Positions 1 through 9,081 of a stretch of DNA of 64,000 bases are shown piece by piece. The DNA is taken from positions 906,833 through 970,832 of the forward strand of contig NZ_LMQO01000001.1 in assembly GCF_001425385.1 (NCBI RefSeq), read 5' to 3'. The notes beneath the pieces are model-generated. The model did not search any database and had not been told where the DNA came from. It was given only the letters and a program-made list of their open reading frames with translations. The number at the start of each line of letters is the position of its first letter. Within the stretch, counting starts at the first letter, position 1. This DNA comes from Sphingomonas sp. Leaf407. GTDB taxonomy: Bacteria > Pseudomonadota > Alphaproteobacteria > Sphingomonadales > Sphingomonadaceae. The position numbers and the translations under genes are program-made.

Positions 1-19
1 GCAAGCAGGGAGAGACGCG

Positions 20-1003
20 ATGATATTGGGCGTGATCGCAGGGCTGGTCCTGCTGGTGCTGCTCTATCTGTTCGCCAGCGTGAAGATCGTCACGCAGGGC
101 TATCAATATACCATCGAACATTTCGGCCGCTTCACCGCCGTCGCCCGGCCGGGGTTCAATTTCTACCCCGCGTTCTTCTACCGCGTCGGGCACAAGATCA
201 ACATGATGGAACAGGTCATCGACATTCCGGGGCAGGAGATCATCACCCGCGACAATGCGATGGTGTCGACCGACGGCGTCGTGTTCTTCCAGGTGCTCGA
301 TCCCGCCAAGGCGGCCTATGAGGTATCCGACCTGTATATCGCGCTCCAGCAGATCACGACCACCAACCTGCGCACCGTCATGGGATCGATGGACCTCGAC
401 GAGACGCTGTCGAAGCGCGACGAGATTAACGCGCGGCTGCTGGGCGTCGTCGACCATGCGACCAATCCATGGGGGGTGAAGATCACCCGCGTCGAGATCA
501 AGGACATCCGCCCGCCCGCCGACATCGTCAACGCGATGGGCCGCCAGATGAAGGCCGAGCGCGAGAAGCGCGCCAACATCCTCGAAGCCGAGGGCACCCG
601 CGCTTCCGAAATCCTGCGCGCCGAAGGACAGAAACAGGCGCGCATCCTCGAAGCCGAGGGCCGGCGCGAATCGGCGTTCCGCGATTCCGAAGCACGCGAA
701 CGCGCCGCCGAGGCCGAGGCGATGGCGACGCGCGTGGTCAGCGACGCGATCGAGGCGGGGGGCACGCAGGCGATCAACTATTTCATCGCGCAGAAATATG
801 TCGAGGCGGTCGGCAAATTCGCCACTAGCCCCAATGCCAAGACGATCCTGTTCCCGGTCGAGGCGACGCAGTTGATCGGGACGCTGGGCGGCATCGGCCA
901 ACTTGCCAAGGAAGCGCTGGGCGAGGTCAAGGCCGCTGCCCCGGCCAAACCGAGCGTGCCGCTGACCGCCGAACATGCGGCGGCGGACCCGTACCAGCGG
1001 TGA
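20..1003 (+). CDS. SPFH/Band 7 (stomatin-like, QmcA type) membrane protein
   Basis: The protein has 327 residues. One N-terminal membrane segment (about residues 3-22) is followed by a Band 7/SPFH domain (about 25-190). A charged helical stretch (about 180-240) carries repeated 'EAEG'-like units, as in paraslipin/QmcA proteins. The C-terminus is rich in Ala and Pro. The family scaffolds membrane microdomains and often works with a membrane NfeD partner. Here the next gene is an NfeD protein that overlaps by four bases (GTGA), so the two are almost certainly co-translated. A purine-rich AGGGAGAG lies just before the ATG. The exact physiological role cannot be read from the sequence. HflC/HflK is less likely because only one SPFH gene is present and no FtsH gene is nearby. 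Confidence 0.92.
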   Translation: MILGVIAGLVLLVLLYLFASVKIVTQGYQYTIEHFGRFTAVARPGFNFYPAFFYRVGHKINMMEQVIDIPGQEIITRDNAMVSTDGVVFFQVLDPAKAAYEVSDLYIALQQITTTNLRTVMGSMDLDETLSKRDEINARLLGVVDHATNPWGVKITRVEIKDIRPPADIVNAMGRQMKAEREKRANILEAEGTRASEILRAEGQKQARILEAEGRRESAFRDSEARERAAEAEAMATRVVSDAIEAGGTQAINYFIAQKYVEAVGKFATSPNAKTILFPVEATQLIGTLGGIGQLAKEALGEVKAAAPAKPSVPLTAEHAAADPYQR

Positions 1004-1434
1004 TCGACAGCGGCTATCTCTGGCTGATGCTGGCGGTGGCGCTGGGCGTCGCCGAACTGGCGGTGCCGGGCGTGTTCCTCGTGTTCGTGGCGCTCGCCGC
1101 CGCGATCACCGGACTGCTCGCGCTGTTGTTCCCGCCGCTGACGTTGCCCGCCGAACTGGTCGTGTTCGGCGCGTGGAGCGTAGTGACGGTACTGGTCGGG
1201 CGACGCTGGTACGCCGACTATCCGGTCGACAGCGCCGATCCGTTGCTCAACGATCGGGCTGCGCGGCTGATCGGGCAGGAGGTGGTGGTGATCGAACCGA
1301 TCGCCGGGGGCACCGGCCGGGTGCGCGTCGGCGACAGCGACTGGATCGCGCGCGGCACCGATCAGGCGATCGGCACCCGCGTTCGCATCGTCGGGGTGTC
1401 GGGATCGGTGCTGAACGTCACCGCCGCCGATTGA
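1000..1434 (+). CDS. NfeD-family membrane protein
   Basis: This 144-residue protein starts at a GTG that overlaps the stop of the SPFH gene (GTGA). Hydrophobic segments cover about residues 5-65. A soluble C-terminal beta-rich region (about 85-144) matches the OB-fold of short NfeD (NfeD1b) proteins, which lack the protease domain of long NfeD. Such proteins form operons with stomatin/paraslipin genes and are thought to act with them in membrane quality control. The pairing and overlap here support that partnership. The function beyond this is inference. Confidence 0.88.
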   Translation: MIDSGYLWLMLAVALGVAELAVPGVFLVFVALAAAITGLLALLFPPLTLPAELVVFGAWSVVTVLVGRRWYADYPVDSADPLLNDRAARLIGQEVVVIEPIAGGTGRVRVGDSDWIARGTDQAIGTRVRIVGVSGSVLNVTAAD

Positions 1435-1491
1435 CGTCGCCGAACGGGCGGACAAGTATCGGCGCGAACGATCTTGCCCGAAGGAACGCCC

Positions 1492-3315
1492 ATGGACCTC
1501 ACCCGCCGCGACTGGATCGCGGGTGCCGCCGCCTCGACGCTCGTCACCGCCCTCCCCGCCCGCGCGCAGGCCCCTGCCAAAAGCACGGCGGACGCATCGG
1601 CCGAAGCGACGCTGTCGCGCATCGCCGAGGCGCTGCTCGCCGACAATCCCGAGGGCGCGACCGGGCTGGGCATCGATACCGGCGCGCGGGCGGCACTCAA
1701 GTCGCAGCTTGGCGACCGATCGGCGGCGGGGCAGCGCAAGGTCGCCGACCATCTGCGCCGGCATGTCGCGACGCTCAAGGCCATCGACACGACGAAACTG
1801 TCGCCCGCCACCCGCACCGATGTCGACGTGGTGCGCACCGCGTTCGAAACCGCGCTCGACGGGTTCGCGCTGCCCTATGGCGACGTCGCGGTCGGTGGCT
1901 GGCGCAACACGCCCTATGTCGTGATCCAGAACGTCGGCGCATATCTCGACGTGCCGCGTTTCCTCGACAGCGATCATACCATCGCGACCCGCGCCGATGC
2001 CGACGCCTATCTGGCCCGGCTGGAGAGCTATGCCACGCAACTGGACGGCGAAACCGACCGGATGCGCGCGGCCTCGGCGATGGGGGTGGTCGCGCCCGAC
2101 TTCCTGCTCGACAAGACGCTGCTGCAACTGGGCAAGGCGCGTAGCGGCGATCCGGCAGGCTGGGACATCGTCACTTCGCTTGCGTGGCGGACGAAGGACA
2201 TTCCGGGCGACTGGGCCGCCCGCGCCACCGCAATCGCCCGCGACAAGGGCGGCCCCGCGCTCGACCGACAGATCGCGGCGGTCCGCGCCGATCGGGCGAA
2301 GGCGACGTCGAACGCCGGGCTATGGGCACGGCCGCAGGGTGATCGCTGGTACGCATGGGCCCTGCGCGCCTCGACCACCACGACGATGACCCCGGACGAG
2401 GTCCATGCGCAGGGCCGCGACGAACTGGCGCGGTTGCAGGGGCAGATGGACCCGATCCTGCGCAAGCTCGGCTATACGCAAGGATCGGTCGGCGAGCGAA
2501 TGACTGCGCTCGGCAAGGACCCGCGCTTCGTCTTTCCCGAAGGCGATCCCGGTCGCGCGCAGATCATGGCGCTGGTCCAGAACCGCCTGAGCGATATTCG
2601 CGGCCGGATGCCGCGCGCGTTCAACACGCTGGCGCCGGGCAATGTCGAGGTGAAGCGCATCCCGCCGGTCGAGGAGGCCGGCGCACCCGGCGCCTATGGC
2701 GGGGCGGGATCGATCGACGGCAAGACGCCCGGGCGCATATGGATCAACCTGCGCACCACCGGCATCTGGACGCGCTATTCGCTGCCGACCTTGGTGTATC
2801 ACGAAGCGATCCCCGGCCATGTGTGGCAGGGCGAATATACCTTCCGCCTGCCGCTGGTCCGCTCGCTGCTCCAGTTCAACGCCTTTTCCGAAGGCTGGGC
2901 GCTGTATGCCGAGCAACTGGGCGATGAATTGGGCGTATATGACGGCGATCCCGTCGGACGGCTCGGCTATCTCCAGTCGCTGGCGTTCCGCGCCTGCCGG
3001 ATGGTGGTCGATACCGGGCTGCACGCCAAGCGCTGGACGCGGGCCCAAGCGATCGACTGGTTCGCCACCACCAACGGATCGAGCGTCGACGAGGTATCGG
3101 GCGAGGTCGATCGCTATTGCTCGTGGCCGGGGCAGGCGTGCGGCTACAAGGTCGGCCATTCCGAAATCGTCCGCCTGCGCGGGGTTGCCGAGCAAGCACT
3201 GGGGCCGCGCTATGACTTCAAGGCGTTCAACGACGCGGTCGTGCAGGGCGGCGGCGTACCGATGACGGTGCTGGCGCGCAACGTCGATGCGTTCGTGAAG
3301 GCGCGGCGGGGGTAG
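1492..3315 (+). CDS. Tat-exported DUF885 family protein (putative metallopeptidase)
   Basis: I chose the ATG at 1492 (607 residues) because it gives a twin-arginine signal, TRRDWI, followed by a hydrophobic stretch and an Ala-X-Ala-like cleavage site near residue 26. An upstream TTG would only add six residues. The mature protein is a full-length DUF885 protein. It carries the family motif HEAIPGH at residues 437-443, whose two His and one Glu are expected to bind a metal. DUF885 proteins resemble zinc carboxypeptidase-like alpha-helical enzymes, but their substrates are mostly unknown. The gene stands alone between nfeD and the convergent alcohol dehydrogenase gene. Export to the periplasm in folded form is a sequence-based prediction. 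Confidence 0.9.
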   Translation: MDLTRRDWIAGAAASTLVTALPARAQAPAKSTADASAEATLSRIAEALLADNPEGATGLGIDTGARAALKSQLGDRSAAGQRKVADHLRRHVATLKAIDTTKLSPATRTDVDVVRTAFETALDGFALPYGDVAVGGWRNTPYVVIQNVGAYLDVPRFLDSDHTIATRADADAYLARLESYATQLDGETDRMRAASAMGVVAPDFLLDKTLLQLGKARSGDPAGWDIVTSLAWRTKDIPGDWAARATAIARDKGGPALDRQIAAVRADRAKATSNAGLWARPQGDRWYAWALRASTTTTMTPDEVHAQGRDELARLQGQMDPILRKLGYTQGSVGERMTALGKDPRFVFPEGDPGRAQIMALVQNRLSDIRGRMPRAFNTLAPGNVEVKRIPPVEEAGAPGAYGGAGSIDGKTPGRIWINLRTTGIWTRYSLPTLVYHEAIPGHVWQGEYTFRLPLVRSLLQFNAFSEGWALYAEQLGDELGVYDGDPVGRLGYLQSLAFRACRMVVDTGLHAKRWTRAQAIDWFATTNGSSVDEVSGEVDRYCSWPGQACGYKVGHSEIVRLRGVAEQALGPRYDFKAFNDAVVQGGGVPMTVLARNVDAFVKARRG

Positions 3316-3344
3316 CGTCCCCCGCCGCCGGGCGGAACCGTCGA

Positions 3345-4538
3345 TCAACCGGTCGCCGCTTTTGCCCAATCGGGCTTCAGCACGACCTTGGTGCAGACAT
3401 TTTGTTCGTCGTGGAATTTCCGGTAACCCTCGGGCGCATCCTCCAGCGCCATCCGGTCGGAAATCAGGAAGGTCGTGTCGATCTTGTCCTCCATGATCGC
3501 CGCCAACAAGCCGGGCAGATAGCGCTGGACATGCGTCTGCCCGGTCTTGAGCGTCAGCCCCTTTTCCATCAGCGCGCCGAACGGGAATTTGTCGATCATC
3601 CCGCCATAGACGCCGGGCACCGAAACGCGGCCCCCCTTGCGACACGCGACGATCGCCTGCCGAAGCGCATGCGGCCGATCGGTGCCAAGGAAGGTCGACG
3701 CCTTGATCTGATCGACGATATTGTCCACGAACAACCCGTGACTCTCCAACCCGACGCTGTCGATCACCGCATCGGGTCCGATCCCGCCGGTCATCGTCAT
3801 CAGCGCGTCGTAGATGTCGGTTTCCTCGAAATTGAGGACTTCTGCCCCCAGTCCCTTGGCCAGCGTCAGCCGGTGCGGGAAATGATCGATCGCGATCACG
3901 CGGTGCGCGCCCATCAGCAACGCCGACTGGATCGCGAACAGCCCGACCGGACCACAGCCCCATATCGCGACAATATCGCCGTCCTCGATGTCGGCATTCT
4001 CGGCCGCCATCCATCCGGTGGGGAGGATGTCGGACAGGAACAGCACCTTGTCGTCGTCGATCCCGTCGGGGATTACGATCGGCCCGACATCGCTGAACGG
4101 CACGCGGACATATTCCGCCTGCCCGCCGGGATAGCCGCCGGTCATGTGGCTGTAGCCGAACAGGCCGGGGGCGACCTGCCCCCACAGTTCCTGCGCAATA
4201 TCCTGATTGTCGGCCGGGTTGCCGTTGTCGCAGCCCGAATATTGCTGCTTGGAACAATGGTAGCAGCTTCCGCAGGCGATAACGAAGGGCACGACGACGC
4301 GCTGCCCCTTCTTCAGCGTGGACCTGGAACCCGTCTCGACCACCTCGCCCATGAATTCATGGCCGAGAATGTCGCCCGCCTGCATCGTCGGGATATAGCC
4401 GTCGTACAGGTGCAGGTCCGACCCGCAGATCGCGGTCGAGGTGATCTTGATGATCGCGTCGCGCGGATTGATGATCTCGGGATCGGGAACGTTGTCGACG
4501 CGGACGTCGTGCTTGCCGTGCCAGGTAAGTGCGCGCAT
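3345..4538 (-). CDS. Zinc-dependent alcohol dehydrogenase (MDR family)
   Basis: The 397-residue protein is a medium-chain dehydrogenase of the threonine/glutathione-dependent formaldehyde dehydrogenase-like branch. Visible catalytic zinc ligands are Cys38 (in ICGSD) and His60-Glu61 (GHE). The four structural zinc cysteines are all present at 89, 92, 95 and 103. A Rossmann NAD-binding segment with the motif GCGPVGL follows near residue 195. Many proteobacterial genomes carry this type beside general-stress genes. Its physiological substrate is not known, and formaldehyde or S-hydroxymethyl-glutathione is only one option. A gene for an SRPBCC protein lies 13 bp upstream on the same strand, so they probably form a two-gene operon. 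Confidence 0.88.
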   Translation of the reverse strand: MRALTWHGKHDVRVDNVPDPEIINPRDAIIKITSTAICGSDLHLYDGYIPTMQAGDILGHEFMGEVVETGSRSTLKKGQRVVVPFVIACGSCYHCSKQQYSGCDNGNPADNQDIAQELWGQVAPGLFGYSHMTGGYPGGQAEYVRVPFSDVGPIVIPDGIDDDKVLFLSDILPTGWMAAENADIEDGDIVAIWGCGPVGLFAIQSALLMGAHRVIAIDHFPHRLTLAKGLGAEVLNFEETDIYDALMTMTGGIGPDAVIDSVGLESHGLFVDNIVDQIKASTFLGTDRPHALRQAIVACRKGGRVSVPGVYGGMIDKFPFGALMEKGLTLKTGQTHVQRYLPGLLAAIMEDKIDTTFLISDRMALEDAPEGYRKFHDEQNVCTKVVLKPDWAKAATG

Positions 4539-4551
4539 GGCGGCCGCTCCT

Positions 4552-5130
4552 TTACGATTTGGGTTCGCGGTTGGGGGGAGTCGTCGTCGCGATCTCGCCC
4601 GTCTCCATCAGTTGCTTGAAACGGCGCAGGTCGCGACGCGCCTGGATCGCCGGTTCCTGCTGCGTCACCTTGGCGACGATCTTGCCGACGATGCCGCCGG
4701 GTGGATCATAGGCGATCGTCGCGGTGACGACGGTGCCGCGTCCGGGCGCGGCTTCAGTGAACGACACCTGCCCACTGTTGGCAACATCGGCGTTCTCGGC
4801 CTTCCAGCCGATCCGCTCGCCCTCGACATCCTCGGTGACGACCGCGTCCCATTCATACGGACCGTTCGGTCCCTTCACGACCCAGTGCGACCGCTCCCGG
4901 TCGATCACGTCGATCGCTTCGATGTTCAGCATGAAGGTCGCGAGGTTCGCGAAGTCGCGCCAATAGGCATAAAGCTCGCGTGCCGGACGATTGATCGTCA
5001 CCGCGACGCCCGACACCGACGATTCGCCGTGTGGGGCGGCTGTCCTGCGCTCGGCCTTGTCCTTGGCGGTAAAGGCGGGCGCATCGTCGTGAACGATGTC
5101 GCCGGGATAATCGGGTTCGGCCATGGCCAT
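4552..5130 (-). CDS. SRPBCC family protein (cyclase/dehydrase-like)
   Basis: The encoded protein has 192 residues. From about residue 40 it shows the START/Bet v1-like pattern of polyketide cyclase/dehydrase proteins: [19 protein letters not shown], then alternating strands and a long C-terminal helix. No signal peptide is seen. The ATG at 5130 sits only one base after a GGGAGAG, so the second in-frame ATG (5124, two residues shorter) has the better ribosome-binding spacing. The gene directly precedes the alcohol dehydrogenase gene on the same strand. A hydrophobic-ligand-binding role is typical for the fold, but the ligand is unknown. The 184 bp up to the divergent cysS must hold both promoters; I could not define them. 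Confidence 0.85.
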   Translation of the reverse strand: MAMAEPDYPGDIVHDDAPAFTAKDKAERRTAAPHGESSVSGVAVTINRPARELYAYWRDFANLATFMLNIEAIDVIDRERSHWVVKGPNGPYEWDAVVTEDVEGERIGWKAENADVANSGQVSFTEAAPGRGTVVTATIAYDPPGGIVGKIVAKVTQQEPAIQARRDLRRFKQLMETGEIATTTPPNREPKS

Positions 5131-5314
5131 GCTCTCCCGCTGGCCGGATACAGGGCATCCGGTGGTTGATGTGAATCAAGTTATTGATCGGCAATCATTT
5201 TTCGATCACGACGGGACCAACCGTCCGTATCGGCGGGCGTTCCGCCACGCGGCCGATTTACCCGCCGAACGGTAGCGATTTGCAGACGGGACGCGGCGCG
5301 CTACACGCCCGCCC

Positions 5315-6754
5315 ATGCACGGTGCCCCGCTTTCGCTCCATAATTCGCTGACGCGCACGCTTCAGCCGTTCCAGCCGCTCGATCCCGCCCGGGGGGTGCG
5401 CATGTATTCGTGTGGGCCGACGGTCTATAACTATGCCCACATCGGCAATCTGCGCGCCTATGTGTTCACCGATACGCTCAGCCGCGTGCTGCGTTGGAAG
5501 GGCTATGCCCTGACGCACGTCATCAACATCACCGACGTCGGCCATCTGACCTCCGACGCCGATGCCGGCGACGACAAGATGGAAGCGGCCGCCAAGGCAC
5601 ACGCGCAATCGATCTGGGAAATCGCCGCGCATTATACGCAGGCGTTCAAGACCAACCTGCGCGACCTCAACATCGACGATCCGACCCGCTGGTCGGTCGC
5701 GACCGACCACATCGCCGAGATGATCGCCTTCGCCGAAAAGATCGCGCCGGGCCATTGCTACGAACTCGACAGCGGCCTGTATTTCGACAGTTCGACCGTG
5801 CCCGACTATGGCGCGCTGGCTGGCGGACAGGACGATGCCGCCGAGGGCCGGATCGATCCGGTGGCGGGCAAGCGCCATCCGCAGGACTTCGCGATCTGGC
5901 GCAAGACCCCGGCCGGTGAGAGCCGCCAGATGGAATGGGATTCCCCTTGGGGCAAGGGCGCGCCGGGCTGGCATCTCGAATGCTCGGTGATGAGCCTGAA
6001 ATATCTGGGTGCCCCGTTCGACATCCACACCGGCGGCATCGACCACCGCGAGGTGCATCACCCCAACGAGATCGCGCAGAACCAGGCATGGTGCGGCTGC
6101 GGCGACAGTGGTGCGGCGTTCTGGCTGCACAACAACTTCCTCGTCGATCGGTCAGGCAAGATGTCGAAGTCGAAGGGCGGCTTCACCACGCTCCGGACGC
6201 TGATCGACGCCGGGGTGCATCCGCTCGCCTATCGGTTGATGTGCCTGTCGGCGCAGTATCGCTCCGAACTGGAATTCTCGCCCGACAATCTGCTGGCGGC
6301 GCTGACCCGGTTGAAGCGGCTGGTGATGACCGTCACCGCGCTCAAAGCGCGTGCATCGGGCGAGGGCGATGCGGGCAAGGCCGCCGCCTATCGGGAACGC
6401 CTCGACACGGCGGTGTCCGACGATCTGGGCACGCCGCGCGCGCTGCCGGTGCTCGACGAGATGCTCGCCGACAAGAAGCTGTCGCCCGCCGACCGGATCG
6501 CGGCGCTCGCCGATTTCGACGAAGTGCTCGGGCTGCGGCTGGGGTCGCTCGACCGCGCCGAACTGCGCCTGCGCCCGGCCAGAGCGATGATCGATGCCGA
6601 CACGGTCGAGGTTCGCCTCGCCGCAAGGCGTGAGGCCCGCGCCGCGAAAGATTTCGCCGCCAGCGACGCAATCCGCGACGAACTGACGGGCGCGGGAATC
6701 GAGGTGATGGACGGCGATCCCTTGGCCTGGGACTGGCGGCCGACGTTGCCGTAA
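5315..6754 (+). CDS. cysS: Cysteine--tRNA ligase
   Basis: The 479-residue enzyme charges tRNA-Cys with cysteine in the cytoplasm. It has the class I signatures: HIGN at residues 42-45 and KMSKS at 282-286. Zinc ligands can be recognised as Cys33 (CGPTVYN), a second Cys in the block LECSVMS, and the His/Glu block HREVHHPNE. The length fits bacterial CysRS, including the C-terminal DALR-like helical region. It is divergent from the SRPBCC/alcohol dehydrogenase pair and monocistronic as far as can be seen. A palindromic repeat (6761-6862) begins seven bases after the stop codon and may serve as its terminator. Confidence 0.98.
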   Translation: MHGAPLSLHNSLTRTLQPFQPLDPARGVRMYSCGPTVYNYAHIGNLRAYVFTDTLSRVLRWKGYALTHVINITDVGHLTSDADAGDDKMEAAAKAHAQSIWEIAAHYTQAFKTNLRDLNIDDPTRWSVATDHIAEMIAFAEKIAPGHCYELDSGLYFDSSTVPDYGALAGGQDDAAEGRIDPVAGKRHPQDFAIWRKTPAGESRQMEWDSPWGKGAPGWHLECSVMSLKYLGAPFDIHTGGIDHREVHHPNEIAQNQAWCGCGDSGAAFWLHNNFLVDRSGKMSKSKGGFTTLRTLIDAGVHPLAYRLMCLSAQYRSELEFSPDNLLAALTRLKRLVMTVTALKARASGEGDAGKAAAYRERLDTAVSDDLGTPRALPVLDEMLADKKLSPADRIAALADFDEVLGLRLGSLDRAELRLRPARAMIDADTVEVRLAARREARAAKDFAASDAIRDELTGAGIEVMDGDPLAWDWRPTLP

Positions 6755-6760
6755 CTCGCT

Positions 6761-6862
6761 CCCCTCCCTGACAAGGGAGGGGCTGGGGGTGGGTAGGCCC
6801 GAGGTACGCGCAACCTTCTCTCGCGGGCCGACCCACCCCGACTCCTCCCTTCCAGGGAGGGG
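6761..6862. repeat. Nested GGGAGGGG palindromic repeat element (copy 1)
   Basis: This roughly 100-bp element has two outer hairpins, CCCCTCCCT/AGGGAGGGG near 6761-6782 and CTCCCTT/AGGGAGGGG near 6844-6862. They enclose an inner inverted pair, GGGGTGGGTAGGCCCG and CGGGCCGACCCACCCC. The same layout returns at 51212-51313, and single hairpins of the family lie at 37508-37532 and 55633-55666. It follows cysS directly and can act as a terminator. The repeated nested design suggests a dispersed REP-like element and not a dedicated terminator. Confidence 0.8.
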
Positions 6863-6938
6863 CAGGCAAGCAACGCTAACCCCTTGCACCCCCCACCCCT
6901 TCCCCGTCATATCCGCCCACGAATCATCGGGGGACGAT

Positions 6939-7382
6939 ATGCGGGGACAGGTACTGGGCGTCGATCGGGACGGACGCGAGGGGCGGATCGCCGGCGACGA
7001 TGGCCAGCGCTACTGGTTCGAGCCCGACGACTGGAGCGACCGCATCGGCCCGGCGGTCGGCGCGCATGTGGACTTCGAGAGTTCGAACGGCCGCGCGCTG
7101 CGCATCTATCACGTCCCCGGCACGATCGTACCGCGCCCGGCCGAAGCGCCGAGCCAGCGCCGGCGGGGACGCAAGGACAAGCTGGCCGCCGCGCTGCTCG
7201 CCTTTTTCCTCGGCATTTTCGGCATCCATCGCTTCTATCTGCGGCGCACCGCGTCGGCGGTGGCCATGCTGGTGCTGACCTGCACCTTGTTCGGCCTCGC
7301 CGTCACCAGCATCTGGGCACTGGTCGATTTCGTCCGCTATCTGGTGATGGATCAGGAAGAATTCACCGAACGCTACGGCTGA
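6939..7382 (+). CDS. TM2 domain protein with N-terminal cold-shock-like domain
   Basis: This protein has 147 residues. The first ~60 residues read like a small OB/cold-shock-type beta barrel, with alternating G-rich strands such as GREGRIAGDDGQRYWFEP. They are followed by a basic linker (RRRGRKDK) and a TM2 domain with two membrane helices and the motif GIFGIHRFYL. I chose the ATG at 6939 because the upstream frame runs through the palindromic repeat and has no protein-like composition. TM2 proteins are small membrane proteins of mostly unknown function. The cold-shock/TM2 pairing hints at a membrane-tethered nucleic-acid or ligand-binding module. That is inference. Confidence 0.82.
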   Translation: MRGQVLGVDRDGREGRIAGDDGQRYWFEPDDWSDRIGPAVGAHVDFESSNGRALRIYHVPGTIVPRPAEAPSQRRRGRKDKLAAALLAFFLGIFGIHRFYLRRTASAVAMLVLTCTLFGLAVTSIWALVDFVRYLVMDQEEFTERYG

Positions 7383-7478
7383 TCGATCCGTACGACCGGC
7401 GGGCAAAGCTTTCCTTCATTGCGCGTGGCGGCCGTTTCGCGCATGGGAATTACCCGTTTTCGTAGCATGGATTTCGTC

Positions 7479-8849
7479 ATGGCCAATTGGGCACCCGATA
7501 GCTGGACCAACGCGCAAGCGCGCCAGATGCCCACCTATCCCGACCGCGCGGCACTGGACGCCACCACCCAGGCACTGGCGTCCTATCCCCCGCTGGTGTT
7601 CGCCGGCGAAGCGCGCAACCTGACCGCCGAACTGGCGCAGGTGGCGCAGGGGAAGGCGTTTCTGCTGCAGGGCGGCGACTGCGCTGAAAGCTTCGCCGAA
7701 TTCCATCCGAACAACATCCGCGACACCTTCCGCGTCATCCTCCAGATGGCGGTGGTATTGACCTTCGCCTCCAAGCTGCCGACGGTGAAGGTCGGGCGGA
7801 TGGCGGGGCAGTTCGCCAAGCCGCGCTCGGCCGATACCGAGGTGATCGACGGCGTCGAACTGCCAAGCTATCGCGGCGACAACATCAACGACATCGCCTT
7901 CACTCCCGAAGGCCGCATCCCCGATCCGCAGCGCATGATCCGCAGCTATTCGCAGGCGGCGGCGACGCTCAACCTGCTGCGCGCGTTCGCGACTGGCGGC
8001 TATGCCAATCTGCATCAGGTGCATCGCTGGACCCACGACTTCATGGGCCGCAGCCCGTGGGCCAAGAAATACGCCGCCGTCGCCGACCGCATCGGCGAGG
8101 CGCTCGACTTCATGGCGGCCTGCGGCATCGACGCCGACAGCGTGCCGCAGTTGAAGGCGACCAGCTTCTACACCAGCCACGAAGCGCTGCTGCTGCCCTA
8201 CGAACAGGCGCTGACCCGGCAGGATTCGCTGACCGGCGACTGGTACGACACCTCGGCGCATTTCCTGTGGATCGGCGACCGCACCCGCTTCGACGGATCG
8301 GCGCATGTCGAGTTCCTGCGCGGCATCGGCAACCCGATCGGCATCAAATGCGGGCCGAGCCTCGAACCCGACGCGCTGCTGCGCATGCTCGACACGCTGA
8401 ACCCCAAGCGTGTGCCGGGGCGGATGACGCTCATCACCCGCTATGGCCACGACAAGATCGAGAGCGGCCTGCCGAAACTCATCCGCGCGGTGCAGCGCGA
8501 AGGCCATCCGGTGGTGTGGTCGTGCGACCCGATGCACGGCAACACGATCAAGGCGACGACCGGCTACAAGACGCGGCCGTTCGAGCGTATCCTCGCGGAA
8601 GTACGCGGCTTCTTCGCGGTCCACCGCGCCGAGGGCAGCCACGCCGGTGGCATCCATGCCGAGATGACAGGGCAGAACGTCACCGAATGCACCGGCGGCG
8701 CGATCGCGGTGACCGAGCAGGCACTGGCCGACCGCTACCACACCCACTGCGACCCGCGCCTCAACGCCGGGCAGAGCCTCGAACTGGCGTTCCTGCTGGC
8801 GGAGATGCTCAACACCGAAATGGCGGAGCGCCGCCGGGTCGCGGCCTGA
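7479..8849 (+). CDS. 3-deoxy-7-phosphoheptulonate synthase, class II
   Basis: The 456-residue enzyme condenses phosphoenolpyruvate and erythrose 4-phosphate, the first step of the shikimate pathway to aromatic amino acids. It is the plant/mycobacterial class II type. Recognisable blocks are MANWAPDSW at the N-terminus, [25 protein letters not shown] and the C-terminal ECTGG. The start was set at 7479 because class II enzymes begin with this W-x-P-x-SW block; upstream in-frame ATGs (7467, 7443) add only non-conserved residues. The gene ends just before a double palindromic repeat shared with the convergent molybdenum hydroxylase gene. Confidence 0.95.
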   Translation: MANWAPDSWTNAQARQMPTYPDRAALDATTQALASYPPLVFAGEARNLTAELAQVAQGKAFLLQGGDCAESFAEFHPNNIRDTFRVILQMAVVLTFASKLPTVKVGRMAGQFAKPRSADTEVIDGVELPSYRGDNINDIAFTPEGRIPDPQRMIRSYSQAAATLNLLRAFATGGYANLHQVHRWTHDFMGRSPWAKKYAAVADRIGEALDFMAACGIDADSVPQLKATSFYTSHEALLLPYEQALTRQDSLTGDWYDTSAHFLWIGDRTRFDGSAHVEFLRGIGNPIGIKCGPSLEPDALLRMLDTLNPKRVPGRMTLITRYGHDKIESGLPKLIRAVQREGHPVVWSCDPMHGNTIKATTGYKTRPFERILAEVRGFFAVHRAEGSHAGGIHAEMTGQNVTECTGGAIAVTEQALADRYHTHCDPRLNAGQSLELAFLLAEMLNTEMAERRRVAA

Positions 8850-8850
8850 T

Positions 8851-8948
8851 CGTCATCCCGGCGAAGGCCGGGATCCATGGACAGGCAAGGTCGCAGCCCC
8901 TGCGAGAACGCCCGTATCCATGGATTCCGGCCTCCGCCGGAATGACGA
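8851..8948. repeat. ATTCC-type palindromic doublet, copy A
   Basis: Two inverted units face each other: CGTCATCCCGGCGAAGGCCG... at 8851-8880 and its near reverse complement ending in GGAATGACG at 8918-8948, with a ~37-bp spacer. Each unit is itself a short hairpin. The same unit, with variant core bases, occurs at 8979-9079, 49190-49284, 62681-62776 and, degraded, at 44262-44344 and 19167-19191. It fills the gap between two convergent genes. The layout resembles REP doublets; no REP-associated transposase is in the window. Confidence 0.85.
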
Positions 8949-8978
8949 ACGTGGCCCAGTAGCGCCACCACCACCAAG

Positions 8979-9079
8979 CGTCATTCCCGCGAAAGCGGGA
9001 ATCCATTGCCGCCAGCGGTCGCGACCCTCCCGTACCGTCAGCGCCTATGGACTCCCGCCTGCGCGGGAGTGACGAATGG
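8979..9079. repeat. ATTCC-type palindromic doublet, copy B
   Basis: The second doublet begins 30 bp after copy A. Unit one is CGTCATTCCCGCGAAAGCGG... (8979-9006); unit two (9045-9079) is the inverted form with core ACTCCCGCCTGCGCGGGAGT. The two cores differ from copy A and from each other by compensated changes that keep the stems paired. This suggests the hairpins are maintained or recently spread. The element ends just before the stop codon of the convergent xanthine dehydrogenase-family gene. Confidence 0.85.
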
Positions 9080-9081
9080 GT

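Noticed and set aside
8851..9079. A CRISPR array made of the repeated hairpin units
   Set aside because: The units alternate in orientation, spacers are few and uneven, and no cas genes are present.
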